Under the pieces are notes generated by a model. It saw nothing but the letters and a program-made list of their open reading frames with translations, made no database searches and was not told the DNA's origin. 64,000 nt of DNA from Nocardioides seonyuensis (GTDB lineage: Bacteria; Actinomycetota; Actinomycetes; Propionibacteriales; Nocardioidaceae). Shown here one piece after another: positions 7,474 through 16,821 of the stretch. The translations under genes were made by a program, and so were the position numbers. Where the stretch lies: the NCBI RefSeq assembly GCF_004683965.1, contig NZ_CP038436.1:868001-932000 (forward strand), in the 5' to 3' direction. Every line of letters starts with the position of its first letter. Positions within the stretch are counted from its first letter, which is position 1.

Positions 7474-9759
7474 ATGTCCAGTCCCATGCGGGAGGCGCCC
7501 GCCCGAACCCTCGCCGAGCAGCTGCGCCGCTGGCCCGACGAGCGTCTCGTCGCGCTGCTCCGCGACCGTCCCGACCTCGCCACGCCTGCTCCTCACGACT
7601 CCTCGCAGCTGGCCTCCCGGGCCGCCACCCGCTCCTCGATCCACCGCGCCCTCGATGGACTGACCCACCTGGAGCTCTCCGTCCTAGATGCCCTCCTGGT
7701 GGCAGGTCAAACCACGTCCGAGCAGGTGATCTCCCTTGTCCGCGCGGATCCCGGGACGGTGTCCGGAGCGCTCGACCGGCTCCTCGGGCTCGCCCTGGCC
7801 TGGGAGGCACCCGGCGGCCTGCGCGCGCTCAGCGGCGTGGGCGAGGCGTTGGGCACCCATGCAGGGACCAGCGGGCTACGCCCCTTCTCGGCGGACCCGG
7901 CCGACGCCGCCGCCATCTCCCAGCGGCTCGATGCCCTCTCACCGGGTGCTCGTGCGTTGCTCGAGCACGTGGACGCCCACGGCGGCGAGGGCACCACCGG
8001 GAGTGCTCGTCGTACTGTCTCGCCGGCGGATGCCAGCACCCCGGTCGAGGAGCTCATCGCCCACCGGCTGCTCATCCCGCGCGACACAGGCACTCTCGTC
8101 CTGCCCGGCGAGGTCGGGGTCGTGCTGCGAGGCGGACGCACCACGGTCGAGCCCGTCGACGCCGTGCCGGAGGTGGCCACCACCTCCCGCGAGCCGGCCC
8201 TCGTCGAGCGTGCGGCCGCCGGCGCTGCATTCGACGCCGTACGACGTGTGGAGCTGCTGCTGGACCGGTGGGGAGTGGCACCGCCGGGAGTCCTCCGCAG
8301 TGGGGGCCTCGCCGTCCGCGACCTCAAGGCAGTGGCGCGCGACCTGCACGTCGACGAGTCACAGGCCGCCTTCCTGGTCGAGCTCGCCGCGGGAGCGGAA
8401 CTGCTGGCCGAGAGTCCCGGTACCGAGGGAGAGCTCGCGTGGGTGCCCACCGACGAGTTCGACGCATGGACGGCACGCCCGACGGCCGAGCGCTGGGCCG
8501 CCCTGGTGTCGGGGTGGCTCACCAGCAGCCGTGTCCCTTCCCTGGTCGGCGGCCGCGACCAGGCCGGACGGTCGTGGAACGCACTGGCACCCGACCTCGC
8601 GAGCGGGTTGGCCGAGCCGGCTCGACGCCTCACCCTCGCGATCCTCGCGGAGCTCGCGCCCGGGGAGACCCTGGCTACCGGGACCGGCACCCCGTCGGTG
8701 GTCGCCCATGCCAGGTGGTTGCGCCCCCGCAGGCCGGCCGTGCACGACGACCTCGTCGCGGCGACGGTCGAGGAGGCAGCCGCGCTGGGCGTCACCGGCG
8801 CGGGCGGCCTGTCCCGGGCGGGCAGGCTGGTCGCCGAGGGAGAGATGGGCGAGGCAGCACGAGCCATCGCGGAGGAGCTGCCCCGGCCGGTCGACCACGT
8901 GCTGCTCCAGGCCGACCTGACGGCTGTCGCCCCCGGTCCGCTCGAGGCCGAGCTGGCGCGCCAGCTGCACTTCCTCGCCGATGTGGAGTCCCGCGGGGGC
9001 GCCACCGTCTACCGGTTCACGCAGGACTCCGTGCGACGAGCCTTCGATGCCGGCTGGGCCGCGGTGCAGGTGCACGACTTCGTCGCCTCGGTCTCGCGCA
9101 CGCCGGTGCCGCAGCCGTTGACCTACCTCGTCGACGACGTCGCCCGCACCTTCGGGAACATCCGGGTGGGCCACGCCGAGGCCTTCCTGCGCGCCGACGA
9201 CGAGGCCGCGCTGGCCGCGCTCGTGCACGACCCTCGGGCCGCGTCCCTCGGCCTGCGGCTGCTGGCCCCCACCGTCGTCGTCAGCACCGCCCCTCTCGAC
9301 GTGCTGCTCCCCCGCCTGCGGGAGCTCGGCACGGCCCCGGTGGTCGAGGCCCCCGACGGCACCGTCCGGGTCGCACGCCCTGACCTCAAGCGGGCGCGAC
9401 GACGGCGAGGACGCCAGGCGGCCGGCGCGCTCGAGGCACGCAAGGAGGCCCAGGTCCACGCCGTGGTGACCGCGATCCGCGCCGGGGACGTCGCCAGCGC
9501 CACCCGGCCGGCGCTCGTCGAGGCCACCACCCCGACCGGGGCCCTGAGCGCGCTCAGGGAGGCGATCGAGGCCGGGGGCACCGTCGTCATCGGCTACGTC
9601 GACAACCACGGCACGTCCAGCGAGCGAGTCGTCGACCCGCTGCGCCTGGACGGCGGCCGACTCACTGCTCGGGACCACCGCGCCGACATCACCCGCGAGT
9701 TCACCGTGCACCGCATCACCACGGTCCGACCCGCGACAGGCGGCACGCCAGCCGGGTGA
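7474..9759 (+). CDS. Helicase-associated (Helicase_C_3-type) protein, XPB partner
   Basis: This is a 761-residue protein. Its N-terminus (LAEQLRRWPDERLVALLRDR) and winged-helix-like segment (LTHLELSVLDALLVAGQ) are typical of the actinobacterial helicase-associated family. The C-terminal third has the basic RARRRRGRQAAG and a conserved WYL-like strand region (VVIGYVDNHGTSSERVVDPL) ending before EFTVHRITTV. The family is nearly always encoded directly upstream of the XPB-type helicase, as here (23 bases), and is thought to work with it in DNA repair; its biochemistry is not settled. A start at 7393 is in frame but lies before the promoter box, so I prefer 7474. Confidence 0.8.
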   Translation: MSSPMREAPARTLAEQLRRWPDERLVALLRDRPDLATPAPHDSSQLASRAATRSSIHRALDGLTHLELSVLDALLVAGQTTSEQVISLVRADPGTVSGALDRLLGLALAWEAPGGLRALSGVGEALGTHAGTSGLRPFSADPADAAAISQRLDALSPGARALLEHVDAHGGEGTTGSARRTVSPADASTPVEELIAHRLLIPRDTGTLVLPGEVGVVLRGGRTTVEPVDAVPEVATTSREPALVERAAAGAAFDAVRRVELLLDRWGVAPPGVLRSGGLAVRDLKAVARDLHVDESQAAFLVELAAGAELLAESPGTEGELAWVPTDEFDAWTARPTAERWAALVSGWLTSSRVPSLVGGRDQAGRSWNALAPDLASGLAEPARRLTLAILAELAPGETLATGTGTPSVVAHARWLRPRRPAVHDDLVAATVEEAAALGVTGAGGLSRAGRLVAEGEMGEAARAIAEELPRPVDHVLLQADLTAVAPGPLEAELARQLHFLADVESRGGATVYRFTQDSVRRAFDAGWAAVQVHDFVASVSRTPVPQPLTYLVDDVARTFGNIRVGHAEAFLRADDEAALAALVHDPRAASLGLRLLAPTVVVSTAPLDVLLPRLRELGTAPVVEAPDGTVRVARPDLKRARRRRGRQAAGALEARKEAQVHAVVTAIRAGDVASATRPALVEATTPTGALSALREAIEAGGTVVIGYVDNHGTSSERVVDPLRLDGGRLTARDHRADITREFTVHRITTVRPATGGTPAG

Positions 9760-9770
9760 CGGAGGCTCCG

Positions 9771-9776
9771 TAGAGT
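9771..9776 (+). promoter_or_regulatory. -10 box TAGAGT of the XPB helicase gene
   Basis: TAGAGT lies six bases before the GTG at 9783. This favours that start over the GTG at 9777. Confidence 0.5.
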
Positions 9777-9782
9777 GTGGGA

Positions 9783-11447
9783 GTGACCGACGGCCCCCTC
9801 ATCGTCCAGAGCGACAAGACCCTCCTGCTCGAGGTGGACCACCCGCGGGCGGCCGAGGCGCGCAAGGCGATCGCACCGTTCGCCGAGCTGGAGCGCTCCC
9901 CCGAGCACATCCACACCTATCGCCTCACACCCCTCGGGCTCTGGAACGCCCGTGCTGCCGGCCACGACGCCGAGCAGGTGGTCGACGCCCTGCTCACGCA
10001 CAGCCGCTACGCCGTCCCCCATGCGCTGCTGGTCGACGTCGCCGAGACGATGGGCCGCTACGGACGACTCCGCCTCGAGAAGCACCCCGTCCACGGGCTC
10101 GTGCTCTCCTCGACCGACCGGCCGGTGCTGGAGGAGGTGCTGCGCGCCAAGAAGATCTCCGGGATGCTCGGCGCCAGGCTCGACGACGACTCGGTCGCGG
10201 TGCACCCGAGCGAGCGCGGCAACCTCAAGCAGGCGCTGCTCAAGCTGGGCTGGCCGGCCGAGGACTACGCGGGCTACGTGGACGGGGAGGCGCACCAGAT
10301 CGACCTCGACCAGTCCAGCTGGACGCTGCGGCCCTACCAGAGCGAGGCCGCCCAGTCCTTCTGGGACGGCGGTTCCGGCGTGGTCGTGCTCCCGTGCGGG
10401 GCCGGCAAGACCCTGGTCGGTGCGGCCGCGATGGCGCACGCCGGCGCGACGACCCTGATCCTGGTGACCAACACGGTCAGCGCGCGACAGTGGAAGGACG
10501 AGCTGGTCCGGCGGACGACGCTCACGGCCGAGGAGATCGGCGAGTACTCCGGCGCGCTGAAGGAGGTCCGCCCCGTCACGATCGCCACCTACCAGGTGCT
10601 GACGACGAAGCGGAAGGGCGTCTACCCCCACCTCGAGCTGCTCGACGCCCGCGACTGGGGACTCATCGTCTACGACGAGGTCCACCTGCTCCCCGCCCCC
10701 ATCTTCCGGATGACCGCCGACCTCCAGGCCCGGCGCCGGCTCGGCCTCACCGCAACGCTCGTGCGCGAGGACGGACGGGAGGGCGAGGTGTTCTCGCTGA
10801 TCGGGCCCAAGCGCTACGACGCGCCCTGGAAGGACATCGAGGCACAGGGCTACATCGCCCCGGCGGACTGTGTCGAGGTCAGGGTGAGCCTGCCGGAGGG
10901 CGAGCGGATCGCCTACGCCACCGCCGACCCGGAGACCCGCTACCGCCTGGCCGCGTGCACGCACGCCAAGCTCGACGTCGTACGACGCCTGGTCGAGCAG
11001 CACGCCGGGCAGCCCACCCTGGTCATCGGGCAGTACATCGACCAGCTCGACGAGCTCAGCGAGGCCCTGGACGCGCCGGTGATCAAGGGCGAGACGACGG
11101 TCAAGGAGCGCCAGCGGCTCTTCGAGGCCTTCCGCTCCGGCGAGATCGACCTGCTGGTGGTGAGCAAGGTGGCCAACTTCTCCATCGACCTGCCTTCCGC
11201 GGAGGTGGCCATCCAGGTGAGCGGGTCCTTCGGGTCGCGCCAGGAGGAGGCCCAACGGCTGGGACGGCTGCTCCGCCCCAAGACCGAGGGGCGCACCGCG
11301 CACTTCTACACGATCGTCTCCCGCGACACCGTCGACGCCGACTTCGCGCAGAACCGTCAGCGCTTCCTCGCCGAGCAGGGGTACGCCTACCGGATCATCG
11401 ACGCCGGGGACCTGGAGGCCGGGCCGGCTGAGACCGGTCAGGCGTGA
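9783..11447 (+). CDS. XPB-type superfamily 2 DNA repair helicase
   Basis: This 554-residue helicase starts MTDGPLIVQSDKTLLLEV. It has the N-terminal damage-recognition-like domain, then Walker A PCGAGKT (Lys209), motif II YDEVH (Asp298), motif III LTATLVREDG (which contains the RED motif typical of XPB) and motif VI QEEAQRLGRLLRPK. Archaeal and bacterial XPB unwind DNA 3'-5' with ATP and are linked to nucleotide excision repair. It has its own -10 box and is the distal gene of the pair with the helicase-associated protein. The next gene converges with a six-base gap, so no separate terminator is seen. Confidence 0.92.
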   Translation: MTDGPLIVQSDKTLLLEVDHPRAAEARKAIAPFAELERSPEHIHTYRLTPLGLWNARAAGHDAEQVVDALLTHSRYAVPHALLVDVAETMGRYGRLRLEKHPVHGLVLSSTDRPVLEEVLRAKKISGMLGARLDDDSVAVHPSERGNLKQALLKLGWPAEDYAGYVDGEAHQIDLDQSSWTLRPYQSEAAQSFWDGGSGVVVLPCGAGKTLVGAAAMAHAGATTLILVTNTVSARQWKDELVRRTTLTAEEIGEYSGALKEVRPVTIATYQVLTTKRKGVYPHLELLDARDWGLIVYDEVHLLPAPIFRMTADLQARRRLGLTATLVREDGREGEVFSLIGPKRYDAPWKDIEAQGYIAPADCVEVRVSLPEGERIAYATADPETRYRLAACTHAKLDVVRRLVEQHAGQPTLVIGQYIDQLDELSEALDAPVIKGETTVKERQRLFEAFRSGEIDLLVVSKVANFSIDLPSAEVAIQVSGSFGSRQEEAQRLGRLLRPKTEGRTAHFYTIVSRDTVDADFAQNRQRFLAEQGYAYRIIDAGDLEAGPAETGQA

Positions 11448-11453
11448 AGCAGC

Positions 11454-12581
11454 TCAGCGGCGACGGCGCAGGCGCATGTAGGCCGCCAGCTCGTCGTAGG
11501 CTCCTGACTCGTTGCCGTAGAGCGCGTAGTTCTGCGCCACCTGCATCCACTCCCCGATGCTCGGTCGGATCGAGCGCACCGCGTCGACCAGCTGCTGCTG
11601 ACCGATAGGACGCACCTCGCCGGCCTTCATCGAGACTTCCATGGCCGTCTCCGTGGCCTGCTCGCACGCGAGGGCCAGGTCAGCACCGGAGAAGCCGTCG
11701 GTGATCTTGGCCAGCTTTGCCAGGTCGAGGTGCTGCGTCGGCCGATCGCGAAGGTGGTAGGCGAGAATGGCTTCGCGTGCCGCCGCGTCGGGGGGCAGGA
11801 CCAGCAAGGTCCGGTCGAAGCGTCCAGGTCGAAGCAGGGCGGAATCGATGTCCCACGGATGGTTGCTCGCCGCAAGGACGAAGAGGCCCTCGTTGTCGGA
11901 AGCGGCCCCGTCGAGCTCGGCCAGCATCTGGTTGACCACGCCTCGCATGGCGCCACTGTGGCGCAGCTGCGACCGCTTCTGGCCCAGGGCGTCGATCTCG
12001 TCGAAGAACAGCAGGCAGGGGCGGTTGCGGCGGGCTGAGAAGCCTGCCCCCAGCTCGCCCGCGATCGCCCGTGCGATGAACGTCTTGCCGCAACCGGGCG
12101 GCCCCCACAGCAGGAGACCGCCGCGCAGGGACTTGCCGAACTGCAGTCGGAGCTCGGGGTTGCGCATGGGGGTCAGGAAGGACGCCTGCAGGCGTTGCTT
12201 GACCTCGGCGAGTCCACCGACGTCCGCGAGGGTCACCTTCGGTCGACTCAGGTGCCCGATCTCGGGCTCCTGGGGCGCATCGGCCGCCGACCAACCGTCG
12301 ATCAGCTCGTCAGCGGTCTCAGGAACCGGGCTCGCGAAGGCCGCGCCGGGCGAGTCGCGACTCTCGGGCGGCTGCTGGTCCTCCTGGGCCGCGTCGCCTT
12401 CGAGGGCTTCGGCCATGCGGCGGTAGGCGGCGCCCCGGGCGGCGTCACCAGATCCGGCCGCCGCACGCTCGGCGACGCGCAGGACCTGCGTGTGGTCGGG
12501 ACGGACGGCCAGCACCGCGACCGCCTCGGTGAGGGCCTCCTCGTGGTTGTGGCCGTGAGCACCGGACCAGCACACCCCCAC
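11454..12581 (-). pseudogene. AAA+ ATPase gene, internally deleted and 5'-truncated
   Basis: The frame encodes an AAA+ ATPase: DVGGLAEVKQRL, Walker A GPPGCGKT, Walker B CLLFFDEIDALGQKRSQ, sensor 1 ASNHPW, and LLRPGRFDRTLLVLPP with the arginine finger. Between Walker A and B, GELGAGF runs straight into SARRNRPC. Relatives of this family as I know them have about 30 more residues there, including the pore loop, so an in-frame deletion is inferred. Upstream only one TPR-like helix (HNHEEALTEAVAVLAVRPDH) remains, and the frame then runs into the start of the divergent TPR gene. GTG codons at 12581 or 12575 are the only nearby starts, both antisense to that gene. ATP binding may survive, but threading activity should not. 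Confidence 0.65.
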
Positions 12582-13792
12582 GACCCGCAGTCGGTCGCGC
12601 GGGGACTCAGCCTCCTCGAGCTCGGGCGGGCCGCCGAGGCCGAGAACCACTTCCGCGACGCCCTCGCGCAGGACCCCACCTCGGCGGATGTCCTGGCGCA
12701 CCTGGCTCGTGCCCTGCATGCGCAGGACCGACATGAGGACTCCCTGGCTGCTGCACGGAACGCTCTGGCCCTGGACCCCGGACATCTCGGCGCCCTCCTC
12801 ACGCTGAGCTCCGCCCTGGCCGGGCTCAGCCAGTGGGACGCGGCCCTCGACACGGTGGACCGAGCTCTCCAGCTCGCTCCCGACCTGCCCGGGCTGCACC
12901 GGCAGCGCGGGGCACTGCTCCTGATGCGCAAGCGGCCCCAGGAGGCACTCGCCTGCCTCGAGCACGCCCTCCGACTCGACCCGGAGGACTCACTAGCTGG
13001 TCGACGCTGGCGCGCGTGCTCCATGCTCTCAGGCGCCGCGACGACGCCGATGCCGCCCTGGCGCGTGCCCTCGCCCTCGACCCGACCAGCACGGACGCAC
13101 ACAGCGTGCGCAGCCAGTTCGCCCTGGCTCGAGGAGGCGGCCGTCACGCCGTCGCCTCGACCCGGGAGCTCATGCGGCTGGATCCCAACGACGAGGCGAG
13201 CCGCGAGCTCCATGCCCTGGCGCGGAAGTCGCGCAATCCGTTGTTCGGCCTGCTGCTCCGTTTCGGCGACCTGCTCGACGCCCTCCCGAGCGGCGCCCGA
13301 TGGGCGTTCGTGCTCGCCCCCTTCCTGCTCAGTCGTCTGCTCCGCCCGTTCATGGACGCGTTGTGGGCACAGCTCCTGCTGGGGATCCTGCTCGCACTGG
13401 TGGTGCTGTCGTGGACCCTCGAGCCGGTGATGAATGCCCTCCTGATGACCTCGCGCCACGGGCGCGGTCTCCTGCCCGCGATCACGCGGTACGCCACCAC
13501 CGCCTTCCTCGCCTACATGGCTGCGGCGGTGTGCATCGGCATTGCCGGGGTGACGACCGACGAAGGACTCCTGCTGTTCACTGCGTTCGGCCTCGGGCTC
13601 TGGGGGATCTCGGTCGGCCAGGTGCACCTGATCGACATGGTCCGTCGCCGGCTCGCCATCGGCCTCCACGCATGCGGCGCTGCGCTTGCCGCCGCCACCG
13701 TCGTGACGGCCCTCCTCGGCACGGCCGGCCCGATGGCGCTTGCGCTCGTGCTGACCGGCATGGCGATGACCTGGTTCACCGCCCTCGCGTGA
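12555..13792 (+). pseudogene. TPR-repeat membrane protein gene with a -1 frameshift
   Basis: The GTG at 12555 opens a chain of tetratricopeptide repeats (GLSLLELGRAAEAENHFRDA, DLPGLHRQRGALLLMRKRPQ and others). Near 12988-12993 the repeat DPEDSLA leaves frame; the next repeat continues one base back as SWSTLARVLHALRRRDDADA. Adding one base makes the total 1239 bases, 412 residues. The second half holds about five membrane helices (13291-13785), so the intact protein would present TPRs on a membrane anchor. It is divergent from the damaged AAA+ gene and their 5' ends overlap by about 27 bases. A sequencing error could also cause the shift, but a neighbour that is also damaged favours decay. Confidence 0.7.
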
Positions 13793-13804
13793 CACCCGGA
13801 CGGA

Positions 13805-13810
13805 TATGGT
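13805..13810 (+). promoter_or_regulatory. -10 box TATGGT of the MpaB-type oxygenase gene
   Basis: TATGGT lies six bases before the GTG at 13817, which fits a leaderless transcript. Confidence 0.5.
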
Positions 13811-13816
13811 CTTCGT

Positions 13817-14704
13817 GTGAGCGCCATCGAGAGCGTGCGTGACCGGGTCGGCGAGGAGCTCTTCCGCCTCGTGGCCGGCCCGGACGGGCAGCGGCGGCGC
13901 GAGTTCGTGCACGGGTCGCCCGGGCCACGGTGGTTCGACCCCGACTCACCCATCGGGCGGGTTCACGGCGACGCCTCCATGTTCGTCGGCGGCATCCGCG
14001 CGATCATGCTGCAGTCCCTCCACCCCGCGGCGATGCAGGGGGTGGCCGAGCATTCCGGCTACCGCGGGGACATGTGGGGCCGACTGGCCCAGATCGCCAA
14101 CTTCATCGCGATCACGACCTTCGGCACCGAGCGCCACGCCGAGCAGGCCATCGCCGCGGTGCGCCGCGCGCACGAGTCGGTGACGGGCACGATGCCCGAC
14201 GGCACCCCCTACGAGGCCAACGACCCCCACCTCCTCGGGTGGGTGCATGCCGCCGAGGTCGAGAGCTTCCTGCTCGCGCACGAGGTGCACGGGCACCGAC
14301 CCCTCACAGCCGCCGAGCAGGACGCCTACGTCGAGCAGACCGCACGGGTGGCCCGACGTCTGGGGGTCACCGAGCCGCCCACGAGCAGGGCGTCCCTGGA
14401 TGCCACCCTTGCGACGTACCGCCCCGAGCTGGCGGGCACCGACCATGCGCGCGACGCGATCCGGTTCCTGATCCGCGAACCCGACCTACCGCTGGCCGCG
14501 CGGCCCCCCTACCTCTCGCTCGTCGGTGCCGCCGTCGCCCTGATGCCGGCCTGGACGCGCGCCGAGCTCGCGCTGGCCCCGCCGCGCCGGATCACCGACC
14601 GTACGGCGACAGCAGTGGGGGGCGGCGCCACCCGCCTCGTCCGGTGGGCGATGTCACCGGGTCACGCGCACGCCCGTCGGTTGCAGCAGGCAGCCGGCTC
14701 GTGA
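13817..14704 (+). CDS. DUF2236 / MpaB-type oxygenase family protein
   Basis: This 295-residue protein has the family landmarks RVHGDASMFVGGIRAIMLQ, HPAAMQGVAEHSGYRGD, and a later FLLAHEVHGHRPL. In the related latex-clearing protein and MpaB families such histidines and the conserved arginine surround a heme b; whether this one binds heme is inference. No signal peptide is seen, so it should be cytoplasmic or peripheral. Substrates in the family range from rubber to mycophenolic-acid intermediates, and none can be assigned here. The gene stands alone, read from its own -10 box, and converges with the GntR gene. Confidence 0.8.
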   Translation: MSAIESVRDRVGEELFRLVAGPDGQRRREFVHGSPGPRWFDPDSPIGRVHGDASMFVGGIRAIMLQSLHPAAMQGVAEHSGYRGDMWGRLAQIANFIAITTFGTERHAEQAIAAVRRAHESVTGTMPDGTPYEANDPHLLGWVHAAEVESFLLAHEVHGHRPLTAAEQDAYVEQTARVARRLGVTEPPTSRASLDATLATYRPELAGTDHARDAIRFLIREPDLPLAARPPYLSLVGAAVALMPAWTRAELALAPPRRITDRTATAVGGGATRLVRWAMSPGHAHARRLQQAAGS

Positions 14705-14729
14705 GCCGCGCGCCTCGGGACCGACATGC

Positions 14730-15458
14730 TCAGCGAGCGGTCTCGCCCAGCTGGACGTAGAGGTTGTAGCGGTCGTGGCGGAACGCCGTGCGCGAGACCT
14801 CGACGATGCGCGCGTCGGCCATGGCCCGGCGGGAGTGGCGAAGCACCGGGTCGCCCTCGTCGATCGCGAGGTGGGTGGCCTCCTCGGCGGTGGCCCGGTC
14901 GGCGGAGATGGAGTCCTCGGCCCAGGTGGGACGCAGGCCTCGCGCCTCGAGGGCGTCGTAGAGGCTCGTGGGCATGCCGCTCTGGAGGAAGCCGGGCAGC
15001 AGCACCTCGTTGAGGTAGGCGTCCTCGACGCAGATGACCTGCTGGTCGGCACGACGCAGGCGCTTCCAGTGGACCACGGGGTCGCCGGGAGAGATGTCGA
15101 GGGCGCGTGCCACGCCGGGACCGGCCTGCTCGATGCGACCCAGGAGGGTCGAGGACTCGGAGAGGAGTCCGCGGCGACGCATCTCCTCGGTGAAGGAGGT
15201 GATCCGGCTGGGGGCGCTCGCGGGCTGCGCGACGAAGGTGCCGCGGCCGGGAATCCGCTCGAGCCGGCCTTCTGCCACGAGGGCGTCCAGCGCCTGGCGG
15301 ACCGTCATGCGGGCGACACCGAAGCGGGCGACCAGCTCGCGCTCGGAGGGTGCTGCCGAGCCCGGAGCGAGGAGCTCGATCTCGGCGCGCACGTGCTCGC
15401 GGACCTGCACGTGCTTCAACGCACGTTGTCGGGGTACCAGCAGCTCCGTCTCCTCCAC
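14730..15458 (-). CDS. GntR-family regulator, HutC/UTRA type
   Basis: This is a 242-residue regulator. The N-terminal winged helix-turn-helix is clear (SERELVARFGVARMTVRQAL, then GRLERIPGRGTFVAQP). The C-terminal 160 residues are a UTRA effector domain (VVHWKRLRRADQQVICVEDA, and SRTAFRHDRYNLYVQLG at the end). HutC-type members bind sugars, amino acids or related small molecules. I use the GTG at 15458, six bases after TATGTT; a TTG at 15464 is less likely. The gene is divergent from the AlkB-like gene across 137 bases, and it may regulate itself or that neighbour. Confidence 0.88.
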   Translation of the reverse strand: MEETELLVPRQRALKHVQVREHVRAEIELLAPGSAAPSERELVARFGVARMTVRQALDALVAEGRLERIPGRGTFVAQPASAPSRITSFTEEMRRRGLLSESSTLLGRIEQAGPGVARALDISPGDPVVHWKRLRRADQQVICVEDAYLNEVLLPGFLQSGMPTSLYDALEARGLRPTWAEDSISADRATAEEATHLAIDEGDPVLRHSRRAMADARIVEVSRTAFRHDRYNLYVQLGETAR

Positions 15459-15464
15459 GAGCAA

Positions 15465-15470
15465 AACATA
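15465..15470 (-). promoter_or_regulatory. -10 box TATGTT of the GntR gene
   Basis: TATGTT lies six bases before the GTG at 15458, which fits a leaderless transcript. Confidence 0.45.
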
Positions 15471-15583
15471 GGCCTCATTCGAGAGTGGCGTCTCCGGATT
15501 GCTCGACGCTGTGTTAAAGAGTTCTCGCAGCGACCGTCAAGGAATGGTCAAGTTGCGTTCGAACGGGTGTGCGACTACTCCGC

Positions 15584-15589
15584 TACACT
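15584..15589 (+). promoter_or_regulatory. -10 box TACACT of the AlkB-like gene
   Basis: TACACT lies six bases before the ATG at 15596, which fits a leaderless transcript. Confidence 0.5.
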
Positions 15590-15595
15590 GTACCG

Positions 15596-16213
15596 ATGGA
15601 GTTCCAGGCGACGCTCTTCGCCGAGGAAGGACCCTCGGCCACTGTCCTCACGCCGGCCCCTCAGCGGCGACTGTTGACCCGCGGCGCGTGGGTCGACGTG
15701 CAGCAGGACTGGCTGCCCTCGCCCGACGACGTCTTCGCGACCCTGGTCACCGACGTCCCGTGGCGCGCTGAGCGCCGCGAGATGTACGACCGCGTGGTCG
15801 ACGTGCCACGGCTCGTGCACACCTACCAGGTCGGCGCCCCGCTTCCCCACCCCGTGCTCACGCAGGCGCGCGAGGCCCTCAGCCGCCACTACGCCCCCGA
15901 GCTGGGCGAGCCGTTCGTGACCGCCGGGTGCTGCTACTACCGCGACGGCTCGGACTCCGTCGCCTGGCACGGGGACACGATCGGACGTGGCCGCACCCAG
16001 GACACGATGGTCGCGATCGTCAGCGTCGGAGACCCACGCCGACTGATGCTGCGCCCCCGCGGGGGTGGGTCCTCCATCTCGATCACCATGGGCCACGGCG
16101 ACCTCGTGGTCATGGGCGGATCCTGCCAGCGCACGTGGGAGCACGCGGTGCCCAAGGTCGCCCACGCGGGGCCGCGCCTCTCGGTCCAGTTCCGCCCGCG
16201 CCACGTGTTCTGA
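15596..16213 (+). CDS. alkB: AlkB-like 2-oxoglutarate/Fe(II)-dependent dioxygenase
   Basis: This is a 205-residue protein. The iron ligands are seen as WHGD (His125, Asp127) and EHAVPKV (His183). The C-terminal RLSVQFRPRHVF supplies the arginines that bind 2-oxoglutarate and contact alkylated bases. AlkB enzymes remove methyl groups from 1-methyladenine and 3-methylcytosine by oxidation. The N-terminal part (RGAWVDVQQDWLPSPDDVF) matches the actinobacterial version. It has its own promoter, and no ada or alkA gene is adjacent. Repair of alkylated DNA is the likely role; RNA or protein substrates cannot be excluded. Confidence 0.88.
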   Translation: MEFQATLFAEEGPSATVLTPAPQRRLLTRGAWVDVQQDWLPSPDDVFATLVTDVPWRAERREMYDRVVDVPRLVHTYQVGAPLPHPVLTQAREALSRHYAPELGEPFVTAGCCYYRDGSDSVAWHGDTIGRGRTQDTMVAIVSVGDPRRLMLRPRGGGSSISITMGHGDLVVMGGSCQRTWEHAVPKVAHAGPRLSVQFRPRHVF

Positions 16214-16230
16214 GCCGGGGCGGTGCAGGA

Positions 16231-16734
16231 TCAGCCCACGAAGGCCGCGGCGTAGAGCGCCTCGAGCCGGGGGTTCGACTCGGCGGTGAAGCCGCACAGC
16301 GAGACCCTGCCGTCCAGCGAGCTCACCAGGTAGGTCCGCCCCTCCTGGAAGTCCACCGCGACCAGGAGGTCCTGCAGCTGCTCGCTGGGGGTCGAGACCG
16401 AGACGGTCTCCGGACCGGCGTCCTCGGAGTACCACTCCTGCACCGAGAGGGTGGCCACGCCGTCGGCGACCTCGGTCACCGTTCCCTCGAACGCGGTGTC
16501 CTGGGTCGACAGCGCCTCGACGTTGGGCACCATGCACTTGGGCTGGCCGGGCGGCGGCTCGACGGTCAGCTCCAGGGTTTCAGACGAGGTCGTCATGATC
16601 TCGGACGGGCTGCTGGACGCCGGAGCACCGTCGCCCTCGACCTCCGGGTCCGAGGAGCACCCCGCAAGACCCAGGACCAGGGCCCACGGCAGCACTCCGA
16701 CGACGAGCGGGTGGAGAGTTCTCCGGGTCATCAT
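16231..16734 (-). CDS. Putative lipoprotein of unknown function
   Basis: This 167-residue protein opens with a basic start (MMTRRTL), a hydrophobic stretch and a lipobox LAGCSS, so it should be lipid-anchored outside the membrane. An acidic Ser/Pro/Thr linker follows, then a small domain with two more cysteines (PKCMVPN and VSLCGF) that may form a disulfide. I do not recognise the domain. The ATG at 16734 is preceded by GGAGG six bases upstream; the frame also runs on to 16773 without support. It converges with the AlkB-like gene and lies after the D-amino-acid dehydrogenase gene on the same strand. Confidence 0.7.
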   Translation of the reverse strand: MMTRRTLHPLVVGVLPWALVLGLAGCSSDPEVEGDGAPASSSPSEIMTTSSETLELTVEPPPGQPKCMVPNVEALSTQDTAFEGTVTEVADGVATLSVQEWYSEDAGPETVSVSTPSEQLQDLLVAVDFQEGRTYLVSSLDGRVSLCGFTAESNPRLEALYAAAFVG

Positions 16735-16821
16735 GTCGAGCCTCCTGCCATCACCTGGCACACCGTGCCACACCCGTGGGACGTGAGCGGGAGCGAATCG
16801 GTTCCCGAACCGGGAGGTCGG

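Noticed and set aside
12302..13912. Long minus-strand frame (about 536 codons) opposite the TPR gene
   Set aside because: The product has no recognisable fold, and the plus strand shows periodic TPR residues and membrane helices in two joined frames.
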